This document shows positions 1-7,527 of a stretch of DNA of 64,000 bases, one piece after another (positions within the stretch are counted from its first letter, which is position 1; each line of letters starts with the position of its first letter). Below the pieces are notes generated by a model, which worked only from the letters and a program-made list of their open reading frames with translations, did no database searches and was not told where the DNA came from. The translations under genes were made by a program, and so were the position numbers. This stretch comes from [Zimmermannella] faecalis ATCC 13722 (GTDB lineage: Bacteria > Actinomycetota > Actinomycetes > Actinomycetales > Microbacteriaceae): positions 62,001 to 126,000 of the forward strand of contig NZ_KB907074.1 of assembly GCF_000381765.1 (NCBI RefSeq). The letters are read 5' to 3'.

Positions 1-2
1 CC

Positions 3-272
3 GGCTGGGTGCTGCTCGAGAGCCTGCTCCAGCACCCCGAGGCGCGCTCGTGGGCGATCGACGCGGTCGAGTCGAACATCGACAACGGCGTGAAGGAAGA
101 ACTCGCGACCTACGCGGTCATCGCCCGCGCCCTCGGCGGCTACCAAATTGACCCTGAGCGCGCGGACTCGCTGCGCGCCGAGGTGCTCAGCATCGCGAGC
201 GAGCTCGACGCCCGCAACGGCAACACGTACCAGAGCACGATGCTGCGCGGCCGCTGGCTCGGCAACGCCTAG
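3..272 (+). CDS. C-terminal fragment of an unrecognised protein
   Basis: An open frame enters from the left edge and stops at a TAG at 270-272, leaving about 89 residues. The fragment is soluble and helix-rich in composition, with no membrane segment, signal peptide or metal motif, and it ends in the residues RGRWLGNA. Codon use matches the neighbours, with G or C at most third positions, so it is probably a genuine C-terminus. I do not recognise the family, and the catalytic or defining part would lie outside the window. A long hairpin follows 12 bases after the stop. Confidence 0.6.
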   Translation, partial: GWVLLESLLQHPEARSWAIDAVESNIDNGVKEELATYAVIARALGGYQIDPERADSLRAEVLSIASELDARNGNTYQSTMLRGRWLGNA

Positions 273-284
273 CGACGCTGCGAC

Positions 285-330
285 GACGCGAAGCTGCGTA
301 TCCGGCCCACCGGATACGCAGCTTCGCGTC
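285..330. terminator. 21-bp perfect hairpin after the first gene
   Basis: Bases 285-305 and 310-330 are perfect inverted complements around a 4-base loop. No T-run follows on either strand, so it is not a canonical intrinsic terminator. Hairpins without a U-tract are often proposed as terminators in actinobacteria. It lies between the end of the partial gene and the CNNM transporter pair and probably insulates them. The remaining bases to 429 show nothing else clear. Confidence 0.5.
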
Positions 331-429
331 AATTGCGTATTCGTAAGATATGCGCATGGAAGATTCTCCCGGGCATAGTCCGAAGCTCACCCCACCACCG
401 TCACAGCGGACGAATCAGCGGGGTGAGCG

Positions 430-1842
430 ATGAACACCGAACTCTGGGGCATCCTCGCCGGCGTGCTCCTCACCCTCGGAACCGGCGTCTTCGTCGCATC
501 CGAGTTCTCCCTCGTCAACCTTGACCGGCCCGACCTCGAGCGCCGCCGCAGCCGCGGCGAGAAGCGCCTGACGCCGACCATCAACGCGCTGCGCGTCACG
601 TCGACCCACCTCTCATCGGCGCAGCTCGGCATCACGCTCACGACCCTGCTCGCCGGGTACACGTTCGAGCCCGCGATCAGCTCGCTGCTGCGCGACCCGC
701 TCGCCTCGCTCGGCGTCACGGGCGGCGGCGCGGCGGCGGTCGGCGCGATTGTCGCGATCGTCATCGCGACACTGTTCTCGATGATCTTCGGCGAGCTGAT
801 CCCGAAGAACTTCGCCCTCGCCGTGCCGCTCGCGACCGCGAAGATCGTCGCGCCGCTGCAGATCGGCTTCACCTGGTTCTTCAAACCCGTCGTGCTGCTG
901 TTCAACGGCACGGCGAACGCGGTGATCCGCGCGGTCGGCATCGAGCCGAAAGAAGAACTCTCGGGCGCCCGCAGTGCCGAAGAGCTGAGCTTTCTCATTC
1001 GCCGCTCGGCGCTCCAGGGCACGCTCGACCACGATGACGCCGCCATGCTCCACCGCACGCTGACGTTCTCGGAGCGCACCGCCGAGTCGGTCATGACCCC
1101 GCGCGTGCGCATGCTCGCGCTCGCGGGCGACGCGACGGCGGCGGATGTGGTGGCCGAGGCCGAGCGCACGGGCCACTCGCGCTTCCCGCTCGCCGGCCGC
1201 GACAGTGACGACATCCTCGGCATCGTGCACGTGAAGGCCGCGTACGGCGTGCCCTTCGAAGACCGCGACACGACCGCCGCCGCGAGCATCGCGACGCCGC
1301 CCCTGCTCGTGCCCGAGTCGGCCGGCGTCGGCCAGCTGCTCGGCACCCTCCGCGGCCGCGGCTATCAGATCGCGGTCGTCGTCGACGAGCACGGCGGCAC
1401 CGCCGGCATCGTCACGCTCGAAGACCTCGTCGAAGAGCTCGTCGGCGAACTCCGCGACGAGCACGACGCCCCGGCCCCCGCGCACGACGGCGTAAGCCGC
1501 GGCACCGAGACGATTCTCTTCAGCGCGGCCCTCCGCCCCGACGAGCTCTGGGAGCGCGCCGGCGTGCGCGTGCCCGAGAGCGACGACTACGAGACCGTCG
1601 CGGGCTTCGTGCTCGAGACACTCGGGCGCATCCCTTCGGTCGGTGATGACGTCGAGACCGAACACGGGCGCCTGCGCGTCGAGCGCATGGTCGGCCCGCG
1701 CATCGACCGCCTGCGCTACCTGCCGCGCGACCGCGACACCGACCCCGCCTTCGCCGGCGGCACCCGCGAACGCCTGCTCGACGACTTCGGCGAGCACGCC
1801 ACGAGAGCCGACCGCCACGAACACGAGGAGGAAACCCGATGA
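430..1842 (+). CDS. CNNM/CorC-family transporter (DUF21-CBS-CorC_HlyC), first of a pair
   Basis: The 470-residue protein has the order of HlyC/CorC (CNNM) membrane proteins. An N-terminal DUF21 domain covers about residues 1-180, with VASEFSLV near 22, SAQLGITLTTLLAGY near 62 and GELIPKN near 121. A CBS pair spans about 215-340, ending in VVDEHGGTAGIVTLEDLVEE, and a C-terminal CorC_HlyC domain lies near 360-440. Family members are implicated in magnesium or cobalt export or homeostasis; the substrate here is inferred. The ATG at 430 puts the first membrane helix at residue 7. The stop overlaps the next start by 4 bases, so the two are co-translated and may form a heteromer. Confidence 0.9.
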   Translation: MNTELWGILAGVLLTLGTGVFVASEFSLVNLDRPDLERRRSRGEKRLTPTINALRVTSTHLSSAQLGITLTTLLAGYTFEPAISSLLRDPLASLGVTGGGAAAVGAIVAIVIATLFSMIFGELIPKNFALAVPLATAKIVAPLQIGFTWFFKPVVLLFNGTANAVIRAVGIEPKEELSGARSAEELSFLIRRSALQGTLDHDDAAMLHRTLTFSERTAESVMTPRVRMLALAGDATAADVVAEAERTGHSRFPLAGRDSDDILGIVHVKAAYGVPFEDRDTTAAASIATPPLLVPESAGVGQLLGTLRGRGYQIAVVVDEHGGTAGIVTLEDLVEELVGELRDEHDAPAPAHDGVSRGTETILFSAALRPDELWERAGVRVPESDDYETVAGFVLETLGRIPSVGDDVETEHGRLRVERMVGPRIDRLRYLPRDRDTDPAFAGGTRERLLDDFGEHATRADRHEHEEETR

Positions 1843-2882
1843 GCGAGTACCTCCCCGGCATCATCTGGCTGTTCGTGCTGTTGATCGTCAACGCGTTCTT
1901 CGTGGGCGCCGAGTTCGCGGTGATCTCAGCCCGCCGCTCGCAGATCGAGCCCCGCGCCGCGCAGGGCAACCGCGCGGCGAAAACCACGCTCTGGGCGATG
2001 GAACACGCGACGCTCATGCTCGCGACGAGCCAGCTCGGCATCACCGTGTGCTCGCTCGTGATTCTCAACGTCTCGGAGCCCGCGATTCACCACCTGCTCG
2101 AGGGCGCCCTCGGCTGGACCGGGCTCACCGCCGACGTCGTCACGATCGTCGCGTTCGTCGTCGCGCTGCTGCTCGTCACGTTCCTCCACGTCGTGTTCGG
2201 CGAGATGGTGCCGAAGAACATCGCGTTCTCGGTGCCCGACCGCGCCGCGCTCATCCTGGCGCCGCCGCTCGTGCTCGTGAGCCGCATCGTGCGCCCGCTC
2301 ATCACGCTGCTCAACTGGATCGCCAACGGCTTTCTGCGGCTGTGCCGCGTCGAGCCGAAGGACGAGGCGACGAGCGCGTACACGATCGACCAGGTCGCGA
2401 CGATCGTCGAAGAGTCGACCCGCGAGGGCACCCTCGTCGACGACTCGGGCACCGTCGTCGCCGCGTTCGAGTTCACCGAGAAGCGCGTCGCCGACGTCGA
2501 GGTTCCGCTCGCCGCCCTCGTGCTGCTGCCCGTCGGGGCGACGCCCCGTAACGTGCAGCGCGCCGTCGCCGAGCGCGGCTACTCGCGCTACGTGCTCGCC
2601 GACACGGCCGGGGTGCCGACCTCGTACGTGCACCTCAAAGACGTGCTCGACCTCACCGCGCCCGAGGCGGTCGATGCGCCGATCCCGGCCGACCGCATCC
2701 GCCCCCTCGTCACCGTGCGCGCCGACGCCGAGCTCGAGCAGGCGCTCGGCGAGATCCGCGCCCGCGGCACGCACATCGCGCGCGTCGCCGACGCGCAGGG
2801 CCGGTTGACGGGTGCGCTGTTCCTCGAAGACATCGTCGAGGAGCTCATCGGCGAGGTGCAGGACGCCACGCGGCGCGGCTAA
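1839..2882 (+). CDS. CNNM/CorC-family transporter, second of a pair
   Basis: This 347-residue protein is a paralogue of the preceding gene. A DUF21 domain carries VGAEFAVI near residue 22, TSQLGITVCSLVI near 62 and GEMVPKNIAFS near 122, and a CBS-type region ends in LFLEDIVEELIGEV. It is shorter than its partner and lacks the C-terminal CorC_HlyC domain. The start is an ATG inside an ATGA overlap with the upstream stop, with a strong GAGGAGG ribosome site at 1825-1831 inside the upstream gene. Tandem full-length and tail-less CNNM pairs are common in actinobacteria. The role in divalent cation transport is inferred from the family. Confidence 0.9.
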   Translation: MSEYLPGIIWLFVLLIVNAFFVGAEFAVISARRSQIEPRAAQGNRAAKTTLWAMEHATLMLATSQLGITVCSLVILNVSEPAIHHLLEGALGWTGLTADVVTIVAFVVALLLVTFLHVVFGEMVPKNIAFSVPDRAALILAPPLVLVSRIVRPLITLLNWIANGFLRLCRVEPKDEATSAYTIDQVATIVEESTREGTLVDDSGTVVAAFEFTEKRVADVEVPLAALVLLPVGATPRNVQRAVAERGYSRYVLADTAGVPTSYVHLKDVLDLTAPEAVDAPIPADRIRPLVTVRADAELEQALGEIRARGTHIARVADAQGRLTGALFLEDIVEELIGEVQDATRRG

Positions 2883-3025
2883 CCGGGGCCCGGGGCGGGG
2901 CGTCGATGTGGCGCCGCCGCCCCGAACCCGGCTAAGTTTGGTTGGTATGCGTTTTGCGGGCCCGCTCGGGCGCGCGGCACACCCACGAGACGATTCCCGG
3001 CGGCCCCGGGAGAAGGAGCAGGTTG

Positions 3026-3802
3026 ATGGTTGCGAAGCACGTTCGCTGGAACGGTGAGGTTCAGCCCGAGGCGGTCGAGATCCTCGAGGCCGGCGGCGGC
3101 ATGGTGGTGAGCCCGACGAAGGTTGGCTACATCGTCGCGACGACCGACCTCGCGGGCCTCGAGCGCAAGTTTGCGGCGAAGAACCGCAAGCGCAACAAGC
3201 CCGCGGTCGTGCTCTGCGGCTCGCTCGACGAGCTGCGCACGCTCGCGCAGCTCAACCCCGAGATCGACGCGTTCTACGAAGCGCACTGGAACGGCGACAT
3301 TCTGCTCGGCTGCATTCTGCCGTGGTCGGAAGAGGGCAAGAAGTACATCCCCGAGGGCGCCGAAGAGCTCGTCATGGACGCGCGCGGCACGAGCTGCTTC
3401 GTCGTGAAGTTCGGCGTGCCCGGCGAGAACCTCGCCCGCTACATGTGGGAGACCCACAAGCAGCTCATCTTCGCGAGCTCGGCGAACCCGTCGGGCAAGG
3501 GCAATCGAGGCCTCGTCGAGGGCATCGGCGAGCAGATCGACGGCGAAGCCGACCTCGTGATCGAGGCCGACGACTACGTCGCCTCGATTCAGCCGAACGA
3601 GACCGTTGAGACCCGCTACGAGCAGGGCGTCATGGTGTCGATGGTCGACGCCGACGGCACCCTCGTGCCCGAGCAGAAGGGCGAGCGTCTCGTGTCGCCC
3701 GCGCCCGTACTCATTCGCCGCGGCCTCTACAACACCGAGATCATGGAGCTCCTCGCCGAGCACTTCCTCAGCTGGGACTACCGCCAGGGCATGTACTACT
3801 AG
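3026..3802 (+). CDS. YrdC/Sua5-domain protein (L-threonylcarbamoyladenylate synthase family)
   Basis: The 258-residue protein begins at an ATG preceded by AGAAGGAG at 3011-3018. A longer frame from a TTG at 2942 has no ribosome site and an unconserved N-terminus. The N-terminal half has YrdC features: VVSPTKVGYIVAT near 27, KNRKRNKPAVVLC near 52 and FASSANPSGKGN near 152, which includes the SxN motif that contacts nucleotide. Family enzymes make threonylcarbamoyl-AMP from threonine, bicarbonate and ATP for tRNA t6A. This subtype, with an extended C-terminal part, could instead be a YciO-like paralogue, so the exact reaction is uncertain. It stands alone, followed by hairpins at 3815 and 3837. 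Confidence 0.8.
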   Translation: MVAKHVRWNGEVQPEAVEILEAGGGMVVSPTKVGYIVATTDLAGLERKFAAKNRKRNKPAVVLCGSLDELRTLAQLNPEIDAFYEAHWNGDILLGCILPWSEEGKKYIPEGAEELVMDARGTSCFVVKFGVPGENLARYMWETHKQLIFASSANPSGKGNRGLVEGIGEQIDGEADLVIEADDYVASIQPNETVETRYEQGVMVSMVDADGTLVPEQKGERLVSPAPVLIRRGLYNTEIMELLAEHFLSWDYRQGMYY

Positions 3803-3814
3803 GCGCAGGGCCTT

Positions 3815-3831
3815 CTAGGCCGACGGCCTAG
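3815..3831. terminator. Short perfect palindrome after the YrdC gene
   Basis: Seven bases, CTAGGCC, at 3815-3821 are repeated inverted at 3825-3831 around a 3-base loop, 12 bases after the stop codon. No T-run follows. It may contribute to termination together with the longer hairpin just downstream. On its own the evidence is weak. Confidence 0.3.
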
Positions 3832-3836
3832 CTCGC

Positions 3837-3900
3837 GTCCCGGGTTTCGGGGCGGATACGCGTGGATGCGTACCGCTCCGAGCCCGGGACGTCGTCGTTT
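3837..3900. terminator. Long imperfect hairpin with trailing T-run
   Basis: GTCCCGGG at 3837-3844 pairs with CCCGGGAC at 3883-3890. The intervening bases also pair imperfectly (GCGGATACGC against GCGTACCGC), giving a stem of about 24 pairs with a short loop. A TTTT run sits at 3898-3901. Its position between the YrdC stop and the riboswitch leader suggests a terminator that isolates the manganese operon from upstream transcription. Confidence 0.5.
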
Positions 3901-3988
3901 TCCGGCGGCCGTCATCGGTGATTTCGTGCGCACGAACATTCGCTTTTCGATGTACGCCCGGCGCACGGCTTGGAAGGGTAGGGGGCAT

Positions 3989-4114
3989 CGAAGGGGAGTA
4001 GTTCCCGCCCGCGTCCGCGGGTTTGCGACGTCGTCGACACACTGGTGCCTCGGGCACCCGGCGCGCCACCCCGCCACGGGGCGAGCGAGACCTTCGGCCA
4101 TTCCCTGGCCGAAG
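3989..4114 (+). promoter_or_regulatory. yybP-ykoY manganese riboswitch
   Basis: The leader carries the hallmark bases of the yybP-ykoY class. GGGGAGTAG is at 3993-4001, GTCGACACACTGG is at 4033-4045 and GCGAGACCTTCG is at 4085-4096. CGAAGG at 3989-3994 pairs with CCTTCG at 4091-4096 to form the closing helix. The 3-prime strand of that helix is reused in a hairpin, CTTCGGCCA at 4092-4100 with TGGCCGAAG at 4106-4114, so the two folds are mutually exclusive. No U-run follows, which suggests Rho-dependent or translational control rather than an intrinsic terminator. Known members bind Mn2+ and turn on Mn2+ efflux genes. The regulated start codon is at 4164, with GAGGAG at 4152-4157. The 361-base gap 3803-4163 holds this element plus two hairpins and no gene. 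Confidence 0.88.
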
Positions 4115-4163
4115 TGCATCCGCATCGCGTGTGCGTCGGCCGTGACCGACCGAGGAGCCCCGC

Positions 4164-5531
4164 ATGTCCACCACGCGAACCGCGCCCACGCCCGCCACAC
4201 CCACGTCCGCGCGCCGTGGCCTGCCGATGGGGCTCGTCGGCCGGCTCGCGGTGTGCCTCGCGATCGCGCTGCCCGCGATCGTCTTCCGCCTCGCCGGTCT
4301 GTCGGTGCATCCCGTCGTTGACGCGCTCGTGTTTGGCGCGGCCGTCGTCGCCGCATCGTTCGTGCTCGCCTGGGCAGCCGAGGCGGCGCAGAAGGACATT
4401 TCGGGTGGGCTCGCGATCGCGATCCTCGCGCTCATCGCGGTGCTTCCCGAATATGCGGTCGACCTGTTCTACGCGTTCCGGTCGGGGTCTGACCCGGAGT
4501 TCCTCCACTACGCCGCCGCGAACATGACCGGCTCAAACCGGTTGCTGCTCGGGTTCGGCTGGCCGCTCGTCGTGCTCATCGCGATCTGGGTCGCGAATCG
4601 CGCGCTCCGGGCCCGCCGTGCCGCGAAGACGCACACGCTCAACCTGCCCGAGACGGCGCGCTTCGACGTCGGGTTCCTCGCGCTGCTCGCGGTGCTCGCG
4701 TTCGCGATTCCGTTGCTCGGCGAGATTCCGATCTGGTTCGGGCTCGTGCTCATTGGCGCGTTTGTCGTGTACCTCTGGCGGTCGGGCCAGCAAGACGACG
4801 AGCGCGAAGAAGAGTTTGTCGGCACCGCGAAGCGAATCGCAGACCTGCCGCAGCGGGCGCGCCGCATCACGTTCACGTCGCTGTTCGTGGGTGCGGCCGC
4901 GATCATCCTGCTGTCGGCCGAGCCGTTCGCGACGAGCCTCGTCGAGTCTGGTACCGCGCTCGGGTTCGACCCGTACTTCCTCGTGCAGTGGCTCGCGCCG
5001 CTCGCCTCGGAGGCGCCGGAGTTCATCGTCGCGGTGCTGTTCGCGCTGCGCGGCATGGGTGCGGCCGCGATCGGTACGCTCATCGCTTCAAAGATCAACC
5101 AGTGGAGCCTGCTCGTCGGCTCGCTGCCGGTCGCGCACTGGCTCGGCGGTGGCGGCGGCGCGCTCGAACTCGACGCTCGGCAGATCGAAGAGTTCGTGCT
5201 CACCGGCGCGCAGACCGTCATGGGCGTCGCGATCATCGTCGGGCTGCGGTTCCACCGGTGGTCGGCGATCGCGCTCGCCGCGATCTTTGCGCTGCAGTTC
5301 TTCATCACCGACACCGAGGGGCGCTACGTGCTCTCGCTCGTGCAGCTGGCGGTCGCCGCACTGCTGCTCGTCGTGCACCGACGCGACATCGTGGCGACGC
5401 TGCGGGCACCGTTCGCGCGTGGTGGTGCGGGGGTCGCGGATGCGGGAGGGCCGCTGCCCGTTGCCGGTACCAGCCCAGGCTCTGAAGATTCGGGCCGTGC
5501 GTCGCGGGCGTCGGCCAGAATGGATGCGTGA
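4164..5531 (+). CDS. CaCA-superfamily cation exchanger, probable Mn2+ exporter
   Basis: The 455-residue protein has about ten hydrophobic segments in two halves. Each half has an alpha-repeat typical of Na+/Ca2+-type exchangers: LIAVLPEYAVDLFYAF with AANMTGSN near 90-120, and SEAPEFIVAVLFAL with IGTLIASKINQWSLLVG near 285-325. The acidic residues after the prolines are the expected cation ligands. A hydrophilic loop around residues 210-230 separates the halves. Such proteins are usually annotated as sodium:calcium or sodium:proton exchangers. The Mn2+ riboswitch upstream and the MntR-type regulator overlapping its stop codon argue that Mn2+ efflux is the real job; that is inference. Confidence 0.8.
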   Translation: MSTTRTAPTPATPTSARRGLPMGLVGRLAVCLAIALPAIVFRLAGLSVHPVVDALVFGAAVVAASFVLAWAAEAAQKDISGGLAIAILALIAVLPEYAVDLFYAFRSGSDPEFLHYAAANMTGSNRLLLGFGWPLVVLIAIWVANRALRARRAAKTHTLNLPETARFDVGFLALLAVLAFAIPLLGEIPIWFGLVLIGAFVVYLWRSGQQDDEREEEFVGTAKRIADLPQRARRITFTSLFVGAAAIILLSAEPFATSLVESGTALGFDPYFLVQWLAPLASEAPEFIVAVLFALRGMGAAAIGTLIASKINQWSLLVGSLPVAHWLGGGGGALELDARQIEEFVLTGAQTVMGVAIIVGLRFHRWSAIALAAIFALQFFITDTEGRYVLSLVQLAVAALLLVVHRRDIVATLRAPFARGGAGVADAGGPLPVAGTSPGSEDSGRASRASARMDA

Positions 5532-6196
5532 AAGCGGTGCAGACGGGCAGCAGTCGGGTTGAAGAGGACTACCTGCGGCTGATTTGGAAGGCCGAGGAAT
5601 GGGATGGGCGGGGCGCGACCCCGGCCGAGCTCGTCGCCGCGACGGGCACGGTGCCGTCGTCGGTGTCGGGCGCGCTCAACCGCCTCGCGCGGCGCGGGCT
5701 CATTCTGCACGAGCCGTACGGCTCGGCGACGCTCACCGACGACGGCCGGGTTATTGCGCTGCAGATGGTGCGGCGCCACCGGCTCATCGAGACGCTGCTC
5801 GTCGAACAGTTCGGGTTCGGGTGGGACGAAGTGCACGACGAGGCCGAGCACCTCGAGCACGCGGTGTCGGAGCGGCTGCTCGACCGCATCGATGACCTGC
5901 TCGGGTTCCCCGACCACGATCCGCACGGCGACCCGATCCCCGATAAGGCGGGGCGGCTCGATCGTCCCCGTGCCGACCGGTTGAGCGAGTTCGCGCAGGG
6001 GAGCGACGTGACCATCGTGCGCGTCTCCGACCACGAGCCTGCCCTGCTGCGGTATCTCGAGGAGCTTGGCATCGTGCCCGGCGCGCGCGTGCACGTGGTT
6101 GCACGCAACGAGTTCGCCGGGGCGCTACGGTTGCGAGTGCAAGACGACGAGGTGCAGCTCGCGATCGTCGCGGCGAATGCCGTGTGGGGGTCGTGA
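5528..6196 (+). CDS. mntR: Manganese-dependent DtxR/MntR-family regulator
   Basis: The 222-residue protein has a winged helix-turn-helix at about 10-75, a metal-binding dimerisation domain at about 75-150 (WDEVHDEAEHLEHAVSERL) and an SH3-like FeoA domain at the C-terminus. The EDYLRLIW segment has Asp where DtxR/IdeR has Met, as in Mn-selective MntR. Wording such as DPHGDPIP closely recalls M. tuberculosis MntR (Rv2788). The GTG start overlaps the exchanger stop (GTGA). CAGAAT lies 6 bases before the GTG and could be an internal leaderless promoter. With the riboswitch, the operon would sense Mn2+ both at RNA and protein level. Confidence 0.82.
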   Translation: MKAVQTGSSRVEEDYLRLIWKAEEWDGRGATPAELVAATGTVPSSVSGALNRLARRGLILHEPYGSATLTDDGRVIALQMVRRHRLIETLLVEQFGFGWDEVHDEAEHLEHAVSERLLDRIDDLLGFPDHDPHGDPIPDKAGRLDRPRADRLSEFAQGSDVTIVRVSDHEPALLRYLEELGIVPGARVHVVARNEFAGALRLRVQDDEVQLAIVAANAVWGS

Positions 6197-6222
6197 GCCC
6201 GCGAAAAGCGAAAGGGAGACGC

Positions 6223-7527
6223 GTGGCTGGGTTCGGAGTGGCTGGGTCGGATGTGGTTAGCACGGTCGAGGTCGCGCGGCAGCTCGCGGCGGGTGAGGTG
6301 ACCTCGGTCGAGCTCGTGACCGAGGCGCTGCGCCGGGCGCACGCGGCCGACGGCGCGTTCATCACGATCGACGATGCCGGGGCCCTGGGCGCCGCAGCTG
6401 AGGCCGACGCCCGCCGGGCCGCGGGCACGCCCCGGAGCGCGATCGACGGCGTGCCGACCGCGGTGAAAGACGTCATTGCGACGGCCGGGCTGCGCACGAC
6501 GATGGCGTCGGAGTTCTTCCGCGACGACGTGCCCACGACCGACGCCGATATCGTGCGGCGCCTGCGCGAGGCGGGCACCGTGCTCATTGGCAAGACGAAC
6601 GCGCAGGAGTTCTCGTACGGCATCCGCGGCGACGTCGGCGCGTTCGGTGCCGTGCCCAACCCGCACGACCCCGAGCGCGTACCGGGCGGCTCCAGCTCGG
6701 GCTCGGCGGCCGCGGTCGTCCTCGGCATCGTGCCGTTCGCGGTGGGGTCAGATACGGCCGGTTCGGTTCGCCTGCCGGCGGCACTCTGCGGCGTGGTCGG
6801 GTTCAAACCGACGCTCGGGCTCATCGATGCTGCCGGTGCGTTCCCCCTTTCGGAATCGTTCGACACGCTCGGGCTGCTGACGGCCGGCATTGACGATTCA
6901 CGCCTCGTGCTTGACGCGATTGGCGTGCTCGGTGCCGCAGGCGGCGCCGACGAGGCGGCACCGACGTTTCTCGCCCTCGGCGACCTGCGCGCGACCGTGG
7001 TCGACGCGCCCGCGGGCGTGCCCCACGACACGGCGGTCAGGATGCTCGGGGCAACCCCGGCGCGGCTGCCGCAAGTCGACGGCCGTGATGTTGACTTTGC
7101 CGAGCTCTACCGCATCGTGCGCTCGCGCGAGGCCTACGACCTGCACGAGGAGCGGGTCCGTACGGCCCCTGAGCGGTTCCAGCCCGAGATTCTCGACAAG
7201 GTGCGCTCGGGTGCCGACATCACCGACGCCGAGTACGCGGCCGGGCAGGCCGAGATCGCACGCGTGCGCGAGGCATTTGAGGCCGAGTTCGCCGATACCG
7301 ACGTGCTCATCGCCCCGACCTCACCCGTGCTCGCGCCGCGGTTCACCGACCCGGGCCCGAGCCGAGAGCTCTCGTCGGTCACGGTCATCTGGAACGTGCT
7401 CGGCTGGCCGGGCATCGCCTTGCCGATGTGGGTCGACGGCTGCGACCTGCCGCAGTCGGTACATCTCGCCGCACGGCCCGGCCGCGACGCGTTCCTGCTG
7501 CGCGCCGCGGCGGCGCTCGGCGGCTAG
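6223..7527 (+). CDS. Amidase signature family enzyme
   Basis: The 434-residue protein shows the Ser-cisSer-Lys triad of the amidase signature family: Lys in GVPTAVKDVI near residue 82, GGSSSGSAAAV near 157 and the nucleophile in GSDTAGSVRLPAALCG near 180. It hydrolyses an amide bond, but the substrate cannot be told from sequence. It is not GatA by context, since gatB and gatC are absent. GTG at 6223 is chosen because AAGGGAG lies at 6212-6218. A GTG at 6193 inside a GTGA overlap with mntR is the alternative. It is probably the third gene of the manganese operon. Its stop overlaps the convergent gene by 4 bases. Confidence 0.85.
   Translation: MAGFGVAGSDVVSTVEVARQLAAGEVTSVELVTEALRRAHAADGAFITIDDAGALGAAAEADARRAAGTPRSAIDGVPTAVKDVIATAGLRTTMASEFFRDDVPTTDADIVRRLREAGTVLIGKTNAQEFSYGIRGDVGAFGAVPNPHDPERVPGGSSSGSAAAVVLGIVPFAVGSDTAGSVRLPAALCGVVGFKPTLGLIDAAGAFPLSESFDTLGLLTAGIDDSRLVLDAIGVLGAAGGADEAAPTFLALGDLRATVVDAPAGVPHDTAVRMLGATPARLPQVDGRDVDFAELYRIVRSREAYDLHEERVRTAPERFQPEILDKVRSGADITDAEYAAGQAEIARVREAFEAEFADTDVLIAPTSPVLAPRFTDPGPSRELSSVTVIWNVLGWPGIALPMWVDGCDLPQSVHLAARPGRDAFLLRAAAALGG

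Noticed and set aside
613-1824. Long minus-strand open frame opposite the first CNNM gene
   Set aside because: It is an antisense shadow of high-GC coding sequence. The plus frame has conserved DUF21 and CBS motifs.
3815-3831. The short palindrome after the YrdC gene as part of the riboswitch
   Set aside because: It lies 158 bases before the aptamer, adjacent to the upstream stop codon, and matches no riboswitch motif.
6223-7527. GatA subunit of the tRNA amidotransferase
   Set aside because: No gatB or gatC gene adjoins it, and the length of 434 residues and operon context do not support it.
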